Shown here piece after piece: positions 1 through 9,393 of a stretch of 64,000 bases of DNA. The number at the start of each line of letters is the position of its first letter. The first letter of the stretch is position 1. Location: the NCBI RefSeq assembly GCF_900258435.1, contig NZ_LT992558.1:820994-884993 (forward strand), written 5' to 3'. Source of the stretch: Carnobacterium divergens (lineage in GTDB: Bacteria > Bacillota > Bacilli > Lactobacillales > Carnobacteriaceae). The translations under genes were made by a program, and so were the position numbers. The notes under the pieces are model-generated. The model was not told where the DNA came from. It saw only the letters and a list, made by a program, of their open reading frames with translations, and searched no databases.

Positions 1-1722
1 CCACACTATAAAAATAAGAATTCAGGTTTTAGTTACAAGTTGGATATAGGTAAAGTAAGTGAAGGAAAACACGTCTTCACAGTAAGAATGACAACTGGGA
101 ACGGACAAGTGGTCGAGAATAAATACAACGTTGAAAAACCTAAAGTAGATATATTAAGTTCGATTGATAGTCCACAAAGAAATGAAACGATTTCTGGAAT
201 CTATAAAATTAGAGGTTGGGCAATCGCAAGCGAAAAAATTTCAACAGTTAAAGTGGCTGTAGATGGCAAAGAAATGGGAATAGCTACGTATGGACTCCAA
301 AGAGACGATGTCTATCATGCCTATCCCTCATTCAATCAAAAAAATGGAGGGTATGAGTATCAATTAGACACCTCAACACTTACTGGTGGCGACCATAAGC
401 TAGAAGTGATTACAACAACCGTAAGTGGAAAAACAGCCACTTATCGTATTGATATGAAAATTTCAATTTTAACGTATAGAAGTCAATTAGATACCCCAAA
501 AAATGGCGGATATATTTCAAAGAATCAATTAATAAAAGGTTGGGTTTTGAATAAAAGTGAAGTGAAATCAATTTCTGCTTCGATAAATGATACTTTTGTA
601 GGAAATGCTTATCCAGAATACAATAATGCAAATAGTGGTTTTGAATTAAAACTTGCAAATGCCAACTTAAAAGTTGGACTGAATACGTTAAAACTGAAAA
701 TCACGTTTATGGATGGCAGTGAAAAAATAATTTCCACTACAGCAACTTATTCAGAAAATTTACTTCCTATCACAGGGTCAATTGATGAGCCTAGCGCCAA
801 TCAAGCGAACAATAGTAACGATATGTTAGTTCGAGGTTGGTTCTTAGCTGAAGAAGGAATTGATCAAGTGGATGTATATGTGGACAATGTCTATCAAGGC
901 AAGGCTAATTATGGACAGCTTAGAACAGACGTCGCCAATGCGTATCCACAATATAAAAATTCAAACTCTGGTTACAGTTTATCTGTTTCAACTAGAGGAT
1001 TAACAGCTGGTAAACACACCGTAAAAGTCATTGCAACATCAAATGTAAGTGGCACTAAGACCTATGAGCAAACTTTTCTTCGTGGAGGTCTTGCAGGTAG
1101 AAAAGTGTTCGTTGATCCAGGACATGGCGGCACTGACCCTGGAGCTGTTTCAGGTGGTGTTCAAGAAAAAGATTTGAATTTAAGTGTCTCTCTTAAAGTT
1201 CAAGCATTATTAGAATCAAAAGGCGCTGAAGTAATTATGTCGAGAACGGGAGATCAATTTATTCCGTTATCTACGATTTCATCAAAAGCAAATGCATCGA
1301 ACGCAGATATTTTCGTCAGTGTTCATACAAATTCAGCTGTTGCAAGTGCAACTGGTATTGAAACCTATTCATATAGTGGAGCTTCAAGATCGTTTGGAAT
1401 GTTTAGTCTTGATTTAGATAAGCAAAATGAATCATTAAGTGAAGGCGATTTTTCAACATTTGGTATTGATCGACTAACTCAAAGTGTAAAATTATCTGAG
1501 TTTGTACAAAAATCAATGGTTAATTCAACAGGTGCTGTAGATCGTGGAGCTAAAAAACAAGACTTCCATGTTATTCGTGAAACGAATATGCCTGCGATTC
1601 TAACTGAAATAGGGTTTGTCACAAATCCAAGTGAACGAGCTAAGCTTGTTACGGACTGGTATCAAAACCAATTAGCAACAGGTATCTTTAATGGTGTAGA
1701 GAATTATTTTAAAACAAATTAA
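1..1722 (+). CDS. Secreted N-acetylmuramoyl-L-alanine amidase with Ig-like repeats (5' end outside window)
   Basis: The frame is open from base 1, and the first codons already belong to a repeat unit (an NSG-F/Y motif), so the N-terminus and any signal peptide lie upstream. Three similar beta-rich repeats of about 100 residues follow, each opening with a (R/K)GW motif (Trp codons near 217, 541 and 838) and carrying an AYP...NSGY/F block. They resemble Ig-like wall-binding or spacer domains. The last 200 residues are an Amidase_3 domain: DPGHGG (His codon at 1123), the Glu of VQEKDL, His of SVHTNS and the catalytic Glu of TEIGFV form the usual zinc site. Expected activity is cleavage of the MurNAc-L-Ala bond in peptidoglycan outside the cell. 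It sits beside polysaccharide genes and ends in a bidirectional terminator. The enzyme class is clear; the physiological role is not. Confidence 0.9.
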   Translation, partial: PHYKNKNSGFSYKLDIGKVSEGKHVFTVRMTTGNGQVVENKYNVEKPKVDILSSIDSPQRNETISGIYKIRGWAIASEKISTVKVAVDGKEMGIATYGLQRDDVYHAYPSFNQKNGGYEYQLDTSTLTGGDHKLEVITTTVSGKTATYRIDMKISILTYRSQLDTPKNGGYISKNQLIKGWVLNKSEVKSISASINDTFVGNAYPEYNNANSGFELKLANANLKVGLNTLKLKITFMDGSEKIISTTATYSENLLPITGSIDEPSANQANNSNDMLVRGWFLAEEGIDQVDVYVDNVYQGKANYGQLRTDVANAYPQYKNSNSGYSLSVSTRGLTAGKHTVKVIATSNVSGTKTYEQTFLRGGLAGRKVFVDPGHGGTDPGAVSGGVQEKDLNLSVSLKVQALLESKGAEVIMSRTGDQFIPLSTISSKANASNADIFVSVHTNSAVASATGIETYSYSGASRSFGMFSLDLDKQNESLSEGDFSTFGIDRLTQSVKLSEFVQKSMVNSTGAVDRGAKKQDFHVIRETNMPAILTEIGFVTNPSERAKLVTDWYQNQLATGIFNGVENYFKTN

Positions 1723-1723
1723 A

Positions 1724-1767
1724 AAAACAACGGACATTCTAGTTACTAGAGTGTCCGTTGTTTTTTT
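1724..1767. terminator. Bidirectional intrinsic terminator
   Basis: A 17-bp stem (ACAACGGACATTCT on the left arm, one G-U pair) with a 7-nt loop has a T run on each strand. It serves the amidase on the plus strand and the flippase on the minus strand. Confidence 0.9.
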
Positions 1768-1781
1768 ATTGAATAGAATGA

Positions 1782-3209
1782 TTAATTTCTTGAAAGTACT
1801 TTTCCAACTAAGGTATAAAATAATTTGTTTTTAGTAACAAGTAAGAGTGTAAAATACACAATTGCGCCAATAAAAATTTGTAAAATTAATCCCATTGTTC
1901 GTGGCCAGCCAAACAATGTTGGTAAATAATTAATAGAAAGAAACATAATGAAACCAAAAAATGCGTAGGTGAACGTGTTTTTTAAGAAAGAACCAAAATC
2001 AATAACTTTATAAACAAAGTAGATTTGAATAATTAGGCCAATTAATTCAGCAGCTAATTCGGCATATGATGTAGCGATACTGCCGTAACGACCTACAAAA
2101 ATATAATTAATAATCAAGCTCAGGATTGCGCCTAGCGTTACTGAAAAAGTGTATTTTTTTGGTTGATTTGTTGCTAATAGCAATTGAACACCAAAAACAT
2201 TGGCTAAACCAACAAGCAAAATGGAAGGAGCTAGTATTTTTAATACTGGAATGGAAGGTAAAAAATCAGCGCCAAGAAATAGTGCGATAAAGTCATCTCC
2301 GATAGCGAATAAACCGAATATAATAGGAAAAGAAATAAGGCAAACAAAACTTGCAGATACATCCATATACCTTCGTACTTGAACATGATTTTTATTGTCA
2401 AATTCATTAGCAATTCTAGGGAGAAAAACAGCACTTAAAGGAGTAATAAAACCAATGACCATTCGTACAATCTTACTTGCTTGGCTATAATAACCAACCT
2501 CTGTCGGTCCTGCAAATGAATTTAAAATGATTCTGTTTACATTTAAATAAATTTGAGAAGCTATTAAAGGTAAAAAATATTGAATCATTGGCCAAAAGTG
2601 ATTTTTAAGTTCACTTTTTTGAGGTTTCATAAATTGGATATCTTTTAGTGCAAATTTCCATAAAACAATTTGACCAATAAACGCAGATAAACTGTTGATT
2701 AGTATATATTTCCATAAATCATCAGGACTTTTAATAAACAAAAAGATACAAATTAAAGTTACAACACGAACCATGATATTTCTAGTAGTGGTTTTTTTCA
2801 ATTCTTCTTTTCCATAAAAATACCAAGAAATATCTAACAAAGAAGATCCGAGTGTAAATAAATGGATTAAGTAATAAACATGATTCTGTTTAACAGTACT
2901 AATAAAAACTAAGTAACAAAGTATAACTGCCACAGATGCTAAAAATTGAATGGTGTAGATGTTCCAAAAGACTTGCGATGTTTGTTCTTTTGATTTTGTT
3001 GTAGCAATTGCGCGACTTCCGTAATTGGCAACATTTAAAATACAAAAAATGGCGAATATTTGAACATAAGCCATAACAGAAGCATCTATTCCAATCATTT
3101 TATCTCCCAAAACCCTAGAAGTATACGGAAGAGTTACAATAGGAATTGCCGTAATTAATAGTTGATAGACTAATGAATATAAATAATTTGAAATCATTTT
3201 ATTTTTCAT
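1782..3209 (-). CDS. Wzx-type polysaccharide flippase
   Basis: A 475-residue polytopic membrane protein with about 12-14 hydrophobic segments. Its N-terminus (SNYLYSLVYQLLITAIPIVT, then PYTSRVLG) is typical of the polysaccharide transporter (PST/MOP) flippases that move undecaprenyl-linked repeat units across the membrane. Length matches the family. It lies 21 bases downstream of a glycosyltransferase on the same strand, so the two form a short minus-strand operon read from a promoter near 4120. The polymerase that would act on the flipped unit may be the Wzy-like gene at 14.5-16 kb. The family call is firm; the substrate cannot be told from sequence. Confidence 0.88.
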   Translation of the reverse strand: MKNKMISNYLYSLVYQLLITAIPIVTLPYTSRVLGDKMIGIDASVMAYVQIFAIFCILNVANYGSRAIATTKSKEQTSQVFWNIYTIQFLASVAVILCYLVFISTVKQNHVYYLIHLFTLGSSLLDISWYFYGKEELKKTTTRNIMVRVVTLICIFLFIKSPDDLWKYILINSLSAFIGQIVLWKFALKDIQFMKPQKSELKNHFWPMIQYFLPLIASQIYLNVNRIILNSFAGPTEVGYYSQASKIVRMVIGFITPLSAVFLPRIANEFDNKNHVQVRRYMDVSASFVCLISFPIIFGLFAIGDDFIALFLGADFLPSIPVLKILAPSILLVGLANVFGVQLLLATNQPKKYTFSVTLGAILSLIINYIFVGRYGSIATSYAELAAELIGLIIQIYFVYKVIDFGSFLKNTFTYAFFGFIMFLSINYLPTLFGWPRTMGLILQIFIGAIVYFTLLLVTKNKLFYTLVGKVLSRN

Positions 3210-3230
3210 AGCTGAGTGTTGCCTCCAATT

Positions 3231-4064
3231 CTATAGAGTGAAATATTTTTTGAGTGTATACATAAAAATTTTCTTGTCTTTAATTACAATGGATTGTTTT
3301 AACCCTTGGATTAATAAATGCTTTTTATAAGGTTTCAACAGGTTAGATTTGTAATTTTTATAGAAGGAAGATTCAGAGTCTAAGATACTGCGGTAACGAT
3401 TGATAGTGATTTGTTCAAAATTTAAAATGGAAAGTTCATGCTGTAATTTTGAATGTGCCACCATAACCGATTTATTTTTTTCATAAATTTTATGGAATAA
3501 CCAGTGGTCTAAATAATCCAATGGGAATTCATCTGTAAAGCCGTTAATCTCAGTTAAAAAACTGACACGCAAAAAACTTCCTGAATTAATCGCGGTAATC
3601 GGGTCGCTGTGAAGTCCTTCAGCAGGCCGAGGTTCGTTTAAGGGATACATAGTATTGGTTGCAACAGGTGAGACAATAACGTCATTAGAAACTACTTGTG
3701 GAACCATTGCTACAACATTTTCAGAAAAACTGTCAGCTGTATTTAAAAACTCATTAATATAAGTTTCTGATAACTCTGTATCGTGATCAAATAATAACAG
3801 CCAATCAAAATGATGCTCAACTGAATAGTGATACGCATAATTATAAGCATTAGATAAGCCTAAATTTCGCGCATCATGAATGTAGTGAACATTTTCTATC
3901 CCAGCAAGATCAGAGGACTGATCAATAGGGCCATTATCATAAACCGTTAACATGTAGTGCTGGAATTTTTCGTTAAAATGAGGGAAAAGTTTTAGGATAG
4001 ATTGAATTGCAATTGAATCTATAGGTTTTAATTGATAAAGAACAATAATAATATTTAATTTCAT
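3231..4064 (-). CDS. Family 2 glycosyltransferase (FPLDYLDHW type)
   Basis: 277 residues with a GT-A fold start (IIIVLYQLKP) and a DHD nucleotide-sugar/metal motif (LLLFDHDTE), then AINSGSFLR and FPLDYLDHWLFHKIYE. No membrane segment is obvious, so it should act on the cytoplasmic face on a lipid-linked acceptor. It is clearly paralogous to the gene at 15954-16766, which shares the AYNYA, AINSGS and FP(L/I)DYLDHW blocks. GT2 enzymes of this kind are often annotated as rhamnosyltransferases, and the rml genes nearby agree with that, but donor and linkage are inference. It is the first gene of a minus-strand pair with the flippase. Confidence 0.85.
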   Translation of the reverse strand: MKLNIIIVLYQLKPIDSIAIQSILKLFPHFNEKFQHYMLTVYDNGPIDQSSDLAGIENVHYIHDARNLGLSNAYNYAYHYSVEHHFDWLLLFDHDTELSETYINEFLNTADSFSENVVAMVPQVVSNDVIVSPVATNTMYPLNEPRPAEGLHSDPITAINSGSFLRVSFLTEINGFTDEFPLDYLDHWLFHKIYEKNKSVMVAHSKLQHELSILNFEQITINRYRSILDSESSFYKNYKSNLLKPYKKHLLIQGLKQSIVIKDKKIFMYTLKKYFTL

Positions 4065-4117
4065 AAATTGGATTCCTTTCTACTTTAAAGAGATAAATGG
4101 ATTAAATCAACTTTCTA

Positions 4118-4126
4118 AGTATAGCA
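4118..4126 (-). promoter_or_regulatory. Extended -10 promoter for the GT2-flippase pair
   Basis: Reading the minus strand, TGC-TATACT is a perfect extended -10 about 55 bases before the start codon at 4064. No good -35 is seen. Confidence 0.5.
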
Positions 4127-4184
4127 TTTTATTGTTAAGAATATCTAAAAAAACCAACAAATAAAAAACTTTTTTTACTTAATG

Positions 4185-4193
4185 TGCTATTAT
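4185..4193 (+). promoter_or_regulatory. Extended -10 promoter for the 4234 glycosyltransferase
   Basis: TGC-TATTAT ends 40 bases before the TTG start at 4234. It forms the divergent partner of the minus-strand promoter at 4118-4126 within a 169-base intergenic region. Confidence 0.5.
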
Positions 4194-4233
4194 GGAGTTA
4201 ATTGATTTCTAAATATGTCTTGGAGGGAATAAT

Positions 4234-5154
4234 TTGAAAAAAGTACAAATTTTATTATCTACGTACAACGGTGAAAAATTTGTTGAAGAACAAATTGAGA
4301 GCTTGCTAAATCAAGATTATAAAAACATTGATATTTTAATACGTGATGATGGGTCAAAAGACCAAACTAAGTCCATCATTAAACGTTATGAAATGAATTA
4401 TCCAGAAAAAATAGTTGTCATGGATGACGACAATATTGGTGTGAAAAAAAGCTTTATGAAATTGATTGAAAAAGCATCAAAAGCAGCTGACTATGTTGCG
4501 TTTTGTGATCAAGATGATTACTGGGAACCTCAAAAAATCAGTAGACTAGTTGAAGTGATGGAAGCAGAATCGCAAGAAGTTCCATTGATGTATTTTTCAA
4601 AATTAAATATTGTTGACAGTCAATTAAACTATCTAAGACAAAGTCCTGATCCTGAGATGGGGATTGGGTTTGAAAATGCTTTAATTCAAAACATAGCAAC
4701 TGGTTGTACGATGGGAATTAATCAAAGTCTATTGAATTTAGTTAAAAGTAGCATGCCAGATCCAGACCTGATTGTCATGCATGACGCATGGTTGTATTTA
4801 GTGGCGTCAGCATTTGGGAAAAATTTATATGACAAAGAGTCATACATTTCTTACCGTCAACATGAATCTAATGCTGTAGGCATGTCAACGAGTAAATTAA
4901 AAAGTGTCCAAAAAAGATATGAATACTTTAAAAAAGAACGAAAGACTAAACCTTATACAGCACAAGCGAACGAATTTTATAAATGTTTTTACAACCAGTT
5001 AGATTCTGACAAACAAAAATTAGTATATGCTTTTTTGTTTTCAAGAAAAAATATGATGCAACGAATGGCTTTTGTCAAAAAAACAAATTTGTATCGTCAA
5101 ACTGAAATGGACACGAAAATATACAAAATATGCTACATTAAAAATTGGTATTAG
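4234..5154 (+). CDS. Family 2 glycosyltransferase, RgpB/rhamnosyltransferase-like
   Basis: 306 residues starting at TTG with a strong GGAGGG site 8-9 bases upstream. The N-terminus (ILLSTYNGEKFVEEQIESLL), RDDGS, the FCDQDDYW motif and MHDAW follow the order seen in RgpB-type and other rhamnosyltransferases of the GT2 family. The C-terminal third is basic and could sit on the membrane. The gene at 13644-14375 is a shorter relative (STYNGEKF/ATYNGEKF, DQDDYW, MHD(A/Q)W). It is followed after 15 bases by another GT2 gene and then by rmlA, so a rhamnose-containing wall polymer is the likely product; this is inference. Confidence 0.85.
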   Translation: MKKVQILLSTYNGEKFVEEQIESLLNQDYKNIDILIRDDGSKDQTKSIIKRYEMNYPEKIVVMDDDNIGVKKSFMKLIEKASKAADYVAFCDQDDYWEPQKISRLVEVMEAESQEVPLMYFSKLNIVDSQLNYLRQSPDPEMGIGFENALIQNIATGCTMGINQSLLNLVKSSMPDPDLIVMHDAWLYLVASAFGKNLYDKESYISYRQHESNAVGMSTSKLKSVQKRYEYFKKERKTKPYTAQANEFYKCFYNQLDSDKQKLVYAFLFSRKNMMQRMAFVKKTNLYRQTEMDTKIYKICYIKNWY

Positions 5155-5169
5155 GTAGGTTATGAAAAA

Positions 5170-5952
5170 ATGGAAAAAAAAGTAGTTATTAGTATTGTTA
5201 CTTATAACAGTAGACATATTTTTGATGTGTTAGATTCATTAAAAAGAGAGTTAGCCAATAAACCCAATTACCGAGTGGTTATTTTTGATAATCACTCGGA
5301 ACCAGATTTTCAAAATAAGTTAAAAAAATACGCAGATATTGCAACAATTCATTTTAACGATGAAAATAAAGGATTTGGTTTTGGCCATAATATAAATTTA
5401 ATGAATGCGCCGGAAGATTATTATTTAGTGTTTAATCCAGATATTCTATTTAAAGAAGAAGAGATTGTTAAATTAGTTCAATTAATGGAAGAAACGCCAA
5501 AAGCAGGAATCTGTGTTCCAAAAGTTTTAAATGATGATGGAACGACGCAATACATTGTTCGTCAGCGCTTTACTTTGTTTGATTATTTACTTAGATTTGT
5601 TCCATTCAAGTTTATTAAAAAGGTATTTGATAAACGTCTAAGGTCTTACGAATGTAGAGATTTATCAGAAACGAAGATTACAAAAGTAAAAAGTGGTTCA
5701 GGTTGCTTCATGTTGATTCGAGGAAGCCTTTACAATAAAATTGGTGGATTTGATGAGCGCTATTTTATGTATTTTGAAGACAATGACATTTGTTTAGAGA
5801 CTTGGAAGAATGGCTATGAAGTCATCTACACCCCATTTGCAGAAGTGACTCATTTTTATGAAAAAGGTGCTCATAAAAGTAAAAAATTATTCTTAATTTT
5901 TATGAAATCAATGAGACAATTTTTCAATAAGTGGGGTTGGAAATTCTTTTAA
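5170..5952 (+). CDS. Family 2 glycosyltransferase, WbbL-like rhamnosyltransferase
   Basis: 260 residues. The VTYNS start, FNPDI metal/nucleotide motif (NPD near residue 90), GSGCFMLIRG and GGFDERYFMYFEDNDICLE are the hallmark order of WbbL-type GT2 enzymes, many of which add L-rhamnose from dTDP-L-rhamnose. Soluble, cytoplasmic. It is 87 bases upstream of rmlA, with the rmlA promoter in between. A stretch around residues 152-158 (VFDKRLR) recurs with near-identical codons in the small ORF at 14372-14548. The donor assignment rests on family and context only. Confidence 0.86.
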   Translation: MEKKVVISIVTYNSRHIFDVLDSLKRELANKPNYRVVIFDNHSEPDFQNKLKKYADIATIHFNDENKGFGFGHNINLMNAPEDYYLVFNPDILFKEEEIVKLVQLMEETPKAGICVPKVLNDDGTTQYIVRQRFTLFDYLLRFVPFKFIKKVFDKRLRSYECRDLSETKITKVKSGSGCFMLIRGSLYNKIGGFDERYFMYFEDNDICLETWKNGYEVIYTPFAEVTHFYEKGAHKSKKLFLIFMKSMRQFFNKWGWKFF

Positions 5953-5974
5953 TTAAATTATTTGAAAATGTGAA

Positions 5975-6003
5975 TTTAACAAATTTTAAAAATATGTTAT
6001 ACT
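5975..6003 (+). promoter_or_regulatory. Promoter of the rml operon
   Basis: An extended -10 (TG-T-TATACT, TATACT at 5998-6003) lies 17 bases after a weak TTTAAC -35. It is followed by an AAGGGG ribosome binding site and the GTG of rmlA. Confidence 0.6.
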
Positions 6004-6039
6004 AACGTGACGTAAAAAAAAATTAAGGGGTTGTAATTA

Positions 6040-6912
6040 GTGAAGGGAATTATTCTTGCTGGAGGAAGCGGTACACGCTTGTATCCATTAACTAAAGCAG
6101 TGTCAAAACAATTAATGCCGATTTACGATAAACCAATGATTTATTATCCAATGTCTACTCTAATGTTAGCAGGGATCAAAGATATCTTAATTATTTCTAC
6201 ACCAACAGATACACCAAGATTTGAACAATTGTTTGGAAATGGAAATGAATTGGGTTTAAATATTGAATATAAAGTACAAGAAAGCCCAGATGGACTAGCA
6301 CAAGCCTTTATTTTAGGTGAAGAGTTTATCGGGGATGATTCAGTTTGCCTTATTTTAGGAGACAACATTTATTATGGTGGTGGAATGTCTAAAATGCTAC
6401 AAAGAGCTGCTGAAAAAGAAAACGGCGCGACTGTCTTTGGGTATCACGTGAACGATCCAGAGCGTTTTGGAGTAGTTGAATTTGACGAAAACATGCGTGC
6501 AATGTCAATTGAAGAAAAACCAGAAGCTCCAAAAAGCAATTATGCAGTAACTGGTTTATATTTCTATGACAATAAAGTAGTTGAAATTGCGAAAAACATT
6601 AAACCATCTGAACGTGGTGAACTAGAAATTACAGACGTCAATAAAGCTTATTTAGAAGCGGGTGAACTTGAAGTTGAATTAATGGGACGTGGATTTGCTT
6701 GGTTAGATACAGGTACTCACGAATCTTTATTGGAAGCATCAACTTTCATTGAAACGATCGAAAAAAGACAAAACCTAAAAGTTGCTTGTCTAGAAGAAAT
6801 TTCTTACCGTATGGGATACATTAATCGTGAACAATTATTAGAATTAGCGCAACCATTGAAAAAAAATGGTTACGGCCAATATCTATTACGTTTGGCAGAA
6901 ACAAAAATTTAG
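6040..6912 (+). CDS. rmlA: Glucose-1-phosphate thymidylyltransferase
   Basis: 290 residues with the nucleotidyltransferase signature [11 protein letters not shown] at the N-terminus, then [25 protein letters not shown] and [15 protein letters not shown], all diagnostic of RmlA/RfbA. It joins dTTP and glucose-1-phosphate to dTDP-glucose, the first step to dTDP-L-rhamnose. It starts at GTG with AAGGGG 9 bases upstream. It leads the rmlA-C-B-D operon, which supplies the surrounding glycosyltransferases. Full length for the family, no oddities. Confidence 0.97.
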   Translation: MKGIILAGGSGTRLYPLTKAVSKQLMPIYDKPMIYYPMSTLMLAGIKDILIISTPTDTPRFEQLFGNGNELGLNIEYKVQESPDGLAQAFILGEEFIGDDSVCLILGDNIYYGGGMSKMLQRAAEKENGATVFGYHVNDPERFGVVEFDENMRAMSIEEKPEAPKSNYAVTGLYFYDNKVVEIAKNIKPSERGELEITDVNKAYLEAGELEVELMGRGFAWLDTGTHESLLEASTFIETIEKRQNLKVACLEEISYRMGYINREQLLELAQPLKKNGYGQYLLRLAETKI

Positions 6913-6930
6913 AAAGCGTGGTTGGACAAA

Positions 6931-7491
6931 ATGAAAGTAATCGATACTAAATTACAAGATGTTAAAATTATTGAAACACCTGTCCATGGCGATCACCGTG
7001 GTTTCTTTACAGAAAGTTATACTGAAGATAAATTTATTGCAGCCGGTATTCCGAATAAATTTATTCAAGATAACCATTCTTTATCAATGGAACCTGGCGT
7101 TATCCGTGGCATGCATTACCAAACAAATCCAAAAGCACAAACAAAATTAGTTCGTGTGACAACTGGAGCGATTTATGATGTATTAGTAGATATGCGTAAA
7201 GGTTCACCAACCTACGGACAATGGGAAGGGTATATTCTAAGCGAATACAACCACCGTCAATTACTAGTTCCTAAAGGTTTTGCGCATGGTTTTTGTACAA
7301 TTACAGGTAATGTAAATGTTCAATACAAAGTAGATGAATTGTATTCACCTGAAAATGACCGTGGAATCGCATTTGATGATCCAGATATCGGGATTGTTTG
7401 GCCAATGAACAATCCAATTATGTCAGAAAAAGATACTAAGCATCCACAATTAAAAGATGCAGACAACAACTTTGTTTGGGAGGAAAAATAA
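6931..7491 (+). CDS. rmlC: dTDP-4-dehydrorhamnose 3,5-epimerase
   Basis: 186 residues from ATG 6931; a TTG nine bases earlier is in frame but has no better binding site. Recognised by the cupin core GDHRGFFTESY, IQDNHSLS, VIRGMHYQ and VPKGFAHGF. The HDR His and the Tyr of the VQYKVDELY segment are the expected active-site neighbourhood. It epimerises dTDP-4-keto-6-deoxyglucose at C3 and C5, the third step of dTDP-L-rhamnose synthesis. It begins 18 bases after rmlA, and its stop overlaps the rmlB start by one base (TAATG), implying translational coupling. Confidence 0.96.
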   Translation: MKVIDTKLQDVKIIETPVHGDHRGFFTESYTEDKFIAAGIPNKFIQDNHSLSMEPGVIRGMHYQTNPKAQTKLVRVTTGAIYDVLVDMRKGSPTYGQWEGYILSEYNHRQLLVPKGFAHGFCTITGNVNVQYKVDELYSPENDRGIAFDDPDIGIVWPMNNPIMSEKDTKHPQLKDADNNFVWEEK

Positions 7492-8480
7492 TGATGAACG
7501 TATTAGTAACAGGTGGAGCAGGTTTTATCGGAAGTAATTTCGTACATTACATGTTAGAAAATCACCCAGATTATAAAATTATCAATTTAGATTTATTAAC
7601 TTACGCAGGAAATATCCACAATTTAGATGACGTGATGGACAATCCAAATCATGTATTTGTACAAGGAAACATTACAAATCGTGAATTAGTTCGTAACTTA
7701 GTAAAAACATACAACATTGATCATTTTGTAAACTTTGCTGCTGAGTCACACGTTGACCGTAGTATTTTAAATCCAGAAATTTTTGTTGAAACAAACATTC
7801 AAGGAACATTAGCTTTATTAGATGTTGCTAAAGAAATGAATATTGAAAAATATTTACAAGTTTCAACGGATGAAGTTTACGGTTCTCTTGGAGCAGAAGG
7901 TTACTTTACTGAAGAAACTCCTTTAGCACCAAACAGCCCATATTCAGCAAGTAAAACAGGAGCTGATTTATTAGTTCGTGCTTACTACGAAACTTATGGC
8001 ATGAATGTCAATATTACGCGCTGTTCAAATAACTATGGACCTTACCATTTCCCAGAAAAATTAATTCCATTAATGATTACAAACGGTATGGATGGCGAAC
8101 AATTGCCAATCTATGGTGACGGCTTAAATATCCGTGACTGGTTACACGTACAAGATCACTGTCAAGCAATCGACCTAGTTTTACACAAAGGTGTTAAAGG
8201 CGAAGTCTACAACGTTGGTGGACATAATGAACGTACTAATAACCAAATCGTTGACATTATTATTGAAAAATTAGGTTTGTCTCGTGACTTAATCAAGTAT
8301 GTTGAAGATCGTTTAGGACACGATAAACGTTATGCAATTGACCCAACTAAATTAGAAACTGAACTAGGTTGGAAACCAAAATATACTTTTGATACTGGAA
8401 TCGTCGAAACAATCGAATGGTATCAAAACAATGAAGCTTGGTGGAGACCTCTTCAAGAACGTGCAAATTTAAATAAATAA
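7491..8480 (+). CDS. rmlB: dTDP-glucose 4,6-dehydratase
   Basis: 329 residues of the short-chain dehydrogenase (extended) class. Visible are the GGAGFIGSNF NAD-binding motif, FAAESHVDRSI, STDEVYGSLG and the YSASK catalytic Tyr-Lys pair. It converts dTDP-glucose to dTDP-4-keto-6-deoxyglucose, the second pathway step. I chose ATG 7491, which overlaps the rmlC stop by one base and has GGGAGG 7 bases upstream; a TTG further upstream inside rmlC is less likely. A strong hairpin follows before rmlD, so rmlD expression may be lower or separately adjusted. Confidence 0.97.
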   Translation: MMNVLVTGGAGFIGSNFVHYMLENHPDYKIINLDLLTYAGNIHNLDDVMDNPNHVFVQGNITNRELVRNLVKTYNIDHFVNFAAESHVDRSILNPEIFVETNIQGTLALLDVAKEMNIEKYLQVSTDEVYGSLGAEGYFTEETPLAPNSPYSASKTGADLLVRAYYETYGMNVNITRCSNNYGPYHFPEKLIPLMITNGMDGEQLPIYGDGLNIRDWLHVQDHCQAIDLVLHKGVKGEVYNVGGHNERTNNQIVDIIIEKLGLSRDLIKYVEDRLGHDKRYAIDPTKLETELGWKPKYTFDTGIVETIEWYQNNEAWWRPLQERANLNK

Positions 8481-8490
8481 ACGATACCTT

Positions 8491-8527
8491 AGAAGAGTTG
8501 TTTTATTTATAAAACAACTCTTCTTTT
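8491..8527 (+). terminator. Intra-operon terminator or attenuator between rmlB and rmlD
   Basis: A perfect 14-bp stem (AGAAGAGTTGTTTT) with a 6-nt loop, followed by TTT. It sits between two genes of one pathway, so it probably sets partial readthrough. Confidence 0.75.
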
Positions 8528-8549
8528 AATCAAGATGGAGGCGATGTAA

Positions 8550-9392
8550 ATGTCAGTTTTAATTACAGGCGGAAATGGTCAGTTAGGTACGGAATTAAAA
8601 AAATTGTTAGATGAACAAGGTGTTTCTTATATTGCGGCAGATGCAAAAGAAATGGATATTACAAACGAAGCGATTGTAAATGAAACAATTTCTAACATTA
8701 AGCCAGATGTCATTTACCATTGTGCAGCTTATACAGCAGTCGACAAGGCTGAAGATGAAGGTAAAGCTCTAAATCAACTTATTAATGTTGACGGAACTAG
8801 AAATGTTGCTAAAGCAGCAGAAGCAAATGGAGCAACGCTGGTTTATATTAGTACTGATTACGTTTTCGATGGGACTAGTACAGATGAATATCCAGTAGAT
8901 GCAACTCCAAATCCTAAAAATGAATATGGTCGTGCAAAATATGAAGGTGAATTAGAGATTGAAAAGTACATGTCTAAGTATTACATCATTCGTACATCAT
9001 GGGTTTACGGTGAATTCGGTGGGAATTTTGTGTTTACTATGCAAAAACTAGCAGAAACACACCCAACTTTAACTGTTGTAAATGATCAATTTGGTCGTCC
9101 AACTTGGACACGTAATTTAGCAGAATTTATGACGTACGTTGTAAAAGAACATGCTGATTATGGCGTATATCATTTTTCAAATGATGATAGCTGTTCATGG
9201 TTTGAATTTGCTAAAGAAATTTTAAAAGATACTGATGTTGAAGTAACACCAGTTGATTCTTCAGCATTTCCTCAAAAAGCGATTAGACCAAAACATTCAA
9301 TCATGGATTTGAGTAAAACAAAAGCACTAGGTTATTCAATTCCAACTTGGCAAGATGCTTTAAAAGCAATGTTAGATAGTGTAGCTAAATAA
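8550..9392 (+). CDS. rmlD: dTDP-4-dehydrorhamnose reductase
   Basis: 280 residues with the ITGGNGQLG NAD(P)-binding start, HCAAYTAVDKAE, STDYVFDG, the YGRAKYEGE catalytic Tyr-Lys, and RTSWVYG. This is the RmlD/RfbD family, which reduces the 4-keto sugar to dTDP-L-rhamnose, the final step. ATG 8550 has a GGAGG site upstream. It follows rmlB after a 69-base gap holding a terminator-like hairpin, and ends in its own terminator. Full length. Confidence 0.97.
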   Translation: MSVLITGGNGQLGTELKKLLDEQGVSYIAADAKEMDITNEAIVNETISNIKPDVIYHCAAYTAVDKAEDEGKALNQLINVDGTRNVAKAAEANGATLVYISTDYVFDGTSTDEYPVDATPNPKNEYGRAKYEGELEIEKYMSKYYIIRTSWVYGEFGGNFVFTMQKLAETHPTLTVVNDQFGRPTWTRNLAEFMTYVVKEHADYGVYHFSNDDSCSWFEFAKEILKDTDVEVTPVDSSAFPQKAIRPKHSIMDLSKTKALGYSIPTWQDALKAMLDSVAK

Positions 9393-9393
9393 T

